DNA of 64,000 nt, taken from positions 99,297,463-99,361,462 of the forward strand of contig CM043945.1 of NCBI GenBank assembly GCA_014529385.2, given 5' to 3'. The notes under the pieces were generated by a model. It was not told the DNA's origin. It saw nothing but the letters and a program-made list of their open reading frames with translations, and ran no database searches. Position numbers and translations under genes: made by a program. The stretch is from Adiantum capillus-veneris. Its lineage: Eukaryota; Streptophyta; Polypodiopsida; Polypodiales; Pteridaceae. This document shows, piece by piece, positions 61,173 to 64,000 of the stretch. Each line of letters starts with the position of its first letter. The stretch's first letter is position 1.

Positions 61173-63984
61173 ATGGCTCGTTCACCTGCTAGAAAGGGGA
61201 AAAGAACATGGCAAAGGGGTGGTTGCTCTCGCATCACAAGAGGAAAGGCCGATGTCTCACCAAAGGCAAAGAATGGGGAGGAGGTCCAGCCTACGGAGAA
61301 GTCCGAGAAGGTGGACATAGCTAAAGAGCAAGAAGAGGAACCCTTGTGTCATGAGGAGAGATTCACTACTCCTCCCACATCTCCTCATGTAGAAGGGGCT
61401 ACTTCTCAACCAAGGAGAAGTCCACGGAAGCACACCTTGCCTGAGATGGGCACACCCTCGAGCCTAAACATCCGTCCGCGAAAGAGGTTGGTGGGCTAAG
61501 GGGATGTGGAGTTGAGACAGAGGATGTAGCAAAGGGAGAAGCACAGGAGGTATTTGAGGATCTACCAAAGCAAGAAGAGGCAGCCAGTATCCAAGATCCA
61601 AAAGTCTATCTAGAGATTGAGCTCCCTGATGGACGGCTAGCACGCCAATGCCGCGCAAGTGCTGATTGCCCAAAGCGATCGGCCTTCATCTTCAAAAGAC
61701 TACTGATGATGTCTCACCTTAAGACTTTCCATGGAATCACTGTAGAGATTGAAAAGCGCCCTGGAGGTCGCCCCCTCCACAAAGAAGCTGAGAGAAGAGC
61801 AAACCTCATGCCTAATCCGGAAGTGAAAGCTTGGCATAAAGCAGCTTTAAAGAGATTTGGCAACAAGGATAGGAAGTTTAGGCAAAATTGTAAAAGGTAT
61901 CAGCGCATCACGCGCATACGGGCTCACCAAGTATGGAAGGACCTTGGAAATCAGTACAAGCACATGTCAGAGGCCGCTTTTATTGAGGAATTTGTGGCTG
62001 GGAAGATGCGAGACTACATGGTAGTCAAGGCTCTCCGGCTGGCAAAAATTCAAAAGCACATTGATGAAGGTTACAACACACATGTAAGTTTTCGATTTGT
62101 CTAATTTAATTTTCTTTTGTCATCAATTTTCATAGTATGTTTGCACACCATGTTTGATTAGTTCATTCATTTCTACTAATTCTCTAACTACCATGCTATG
62201 GACATTCACAGAAGAGGATGCATGATATTCCTCCTTGGCTTGAGGCAGCCTTGGAGGACACTGACAATGAGGACCCTTTCCAGTATGCTCTCGAAGGAGA
62301 GGACGACAATGAGAATTATGAAGACAAGAGAGAAGAGGGCCCAGGACTTGCAGAGACATTAAGCAATATTAAGCTCGATGAGGATGTATGTGTCTAGGAT
62401 TTGTAACTTTTGCTTTTTTGTGCATAAGTAATTTTGTTTAGGTGTTGAGAGCGGTGAAAAAAAATCTAGCATGCTGATGTGTTCTAATAAATGTGCATTC
62501 CTTTCTAGCCTACATTGCTTGCAACTCCAACAAAGAAAAAGCTTCCAATTCAAAGAGGGAAGACACAAGAGAAAGCTATTGAAATAGGCTCTCCTGATGA
62601 TGCATCTTTGTCGGCTCTCCTATTTTATGTCGGTAATAACCAGCTGACAATTGAAAAAATAGGCCATGAAATCAGCCCTGCCACTCCGACACGTAAAATC
62701 GGGCCTTGTACAGGTGGCTTTTGTCAACCATCCCTATGTTCACAATTTTCTAATCGTTTGATACTCACTATGTTCATGATTGTGGCATGTTGGATGTAGA
62801 TTCTCTTCACATGTGCCTATGTCGCTTAACTCTCTTCGCTTTGGCCTACGAGTGGACATTGATGATCAGGCTCTACGCTTCATCTTATCAAATAAAGCAT
62901 CCACGCGCACGATGAATCTATTTGCAATGTAATCATCGCCATGTTTTTGTTATTGAGTGGTATGCATTATGGTGAGCAAACATGTGCTTAACATACTCAC
63001 TTTTACAGGTGGATGGAGTACACACTAGGCTCAGATGTCCTCATGCAAATGATGCTTGTGGACTCTATGTGGTATCCTATTGTGGATGCGACTTTGGCCA
63101 AGCAAGATTCCATGCGGGTCTTACATAACTTCTTCGGGGAGAGGGACTTTGGTGAATGCGTGCTTACATTTTTTCCAATCATTTACAGGTGGTTTGTAAG
63201 GAGAGGACAAAGGACTGCTAGGTATGCTACATTGTGGCTTCTCATTGATATGCTGATTGTGTCTCTCTTTGCAACAGGGAGCATTGGACATGTTGTGTTA
63301 TGTATCTTGCCACACATGCAAAGATTGTTGGGCTACGTTGGAGAAAGAACCACATTCTCTACTATGACCCACTTGGGTGCACGACCATGATGGATATTGT
63401 ACCTGTTTTGCACAGGTACATGGGTTGACTTTGTTCATCATAGCTTGGGGAGGTCGGTATATGAAACAAGTTGATACGGCTATCAATGGTTTTTTATCTT
63501 GCTGGTTATGAATATGCAGTGCTATGGAGGCGATGGCCCAAGGATTAAAAGCTCATGATGTCCAACATGCATTGCTTGAACCTGCCACCAAATTTGAGTT
63601 AAAAGTGTTGAAAGTATGTCTCCTTGTGCTCCTCTCATGCTTGGAAAATTTAGGGCATGTTAGTCATGTTAATGGTTTGATGCTGCAAGGCCCAATTCAA
63701 CCAAATGCGATTGACTGTGGGTTTTATGTCATGACTGCCATTCGCTACATAATTCGGTCTTGCTTGCAGGAGAAGAGCAAAAGCTGGGTATGCTTAGAGT
63801 GTGTGTCGAGTGCTAGCTTTCTACCATATGCATATGGATATTAATTTCCTTTCTAATTTCCTTCAATCCTCTTGTGTTTGTCGATGTTGTGCAGGTGAAG
63901 AAGACATGGTTCATACACGATGATGTATTGGCATTGAGGCAAAGCCTCCATAGTTGGTGCTTAGATATAGTGGGGGAGGAATGA
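61173..63984 (+). CDS. Ulp1/SENP-like cysteine protease gene with N-terminal C2H2-like motif; two frame conflicts
   Basis: Ulp1 (C48) proteases process SUMO or related modifiers. Exon blocks I read: 61173-62083, 62212-62385, 62509-62713, 62800-62928, 63009-63221, 63278-63415, 63520-63787, 63895-63984 (stop TGA). The catalytic set is His in REHWTCCV (63282-63284), Asp in YYDPLG (63366-63368), Gln in GPIQPNAIDCG (63698-63700) and Cys six residues later (63716-63718), the spacing of Ulp1/SENP enzymes. The N-terminal part is charged, has RRSPRKH, and carries QCRASADC...SHLKTFHG, a C-x5-C-x15-H-x4-H motif. The frame changes near 61450-61499, and exon 62509-62713 ends one base out of phase with 62800-62928. 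It is either a decaying copy, or the junctions or assembly differ. Transposon origin is possible, since many plant Ulp1 domains sit in Mutator or CACTA elements; no terminal repeats were seen. Confidence 0.72.
63278..63787 (+). CDS. Catalytic domain exons of the Ulp1-like gene
   Basis: Exon 63278-63415 (after GCAACAG, ending CACAG|GTACAT) reads REHWTCCVMYLATHAKIVG and NHILYYDPLGCTTMM. Exon 63520-63787 (after ATATGCAG, ending AGCTGG|GTATGC) reads SAMEAMAQGLKAHDVQHALL and IQPNAIDCGFYVMTAIRY. All four catalytic residues are retained in one continuous frame. His to Asp is 28 residues, longer than in yeast Ulp1, implying a short insertion. Confidence 0.78.
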
Positions 63985-64000
63985 GATTATGGCTGGTCAC

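Overview
The window looks like a nuclear segment of a large, repeat-rich land-plant genome. Three host genes can be recognised. The rest is mostly LTR and non-LTR retrotransposons, many nested in one another, plus long AG/CT microsatellites. The evidence for a plant is a group-A (ABF/ABI5-type) bZIP gene, a plant-type prolidase, plant Copia and chromodomain-Gypsy elements, and primer-binding sites of the initiator-Met type. Introns over 20 kb packed with retroelements would fit a fern or another large-genome non-angiosperm, but that placement is inference.

Layout. (1) Positions 1-45445, plus strand: the C-terminal part of a Xaa-Pro dipeptidase (prolidase) gene. Nine exons are visible, and two introns are about 21.8 kb (2021-23776) and 20.2 kb (24771-44993). 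The N-terminal exons were not found and probably lie upstream. (2) The 21.8-kb intron holds three LINE copies (LN-1, LN-2, LN-3), an LTR element rearranged into a 3-kb palindrome (5313-8680), and a degraded Copia (Copia-1). Copia-1 is split by a Gag-only type LTR element (E2), which is itself split by a second Copia (Copia-2). (3) The 20.2-kb intron holds an ORF1-only LINE derivative in two tandem copies (24882-26501), a Copia-type LTR, and a LINE (LN-4). LN-4 is cut by a chromovirus Gypsy (G1, carrying another LINE, LN-5) and by a 4.4-kb Gag-protease LTR element without reverse transcriptase (E1, 37650-42009). (4) 45446-58621 is intergenic or intronic sequence with a Copia gag remnant and an almost full-length LINE (LN-6). 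(5) 58622-59762, minus strand: the ABF/ABI5-like bZIP gene, with its last exon(s) not found. (6) 61173-63984, plus strand: a multi-exon gene with a complete Ulp1/SENP-type cysteine-protease catalytic set, divergent from the bZIP gene.

How the pieces relate. Prolidase and bZIP are convergent; bZIP and the Ulp1-like gene are divergent and share an upstream region carrying an ABRE (60251-60258) and a CE3-like motif (60677-60685). The LINEs and the ORF1-only elements share a 3'-end motif and a TC-microsatellite tail, and several of them abut other TC tracts, which suggests one retrotransposition machinery that uses TC repeats as targets. At least three LTR families share the same promoter-proximal core. 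Two insertions carry clear 5-bp target duplications whose removal restores the interrupted reading frame.

All calls come from reading the sequence by eye. No alignment or database search was run.
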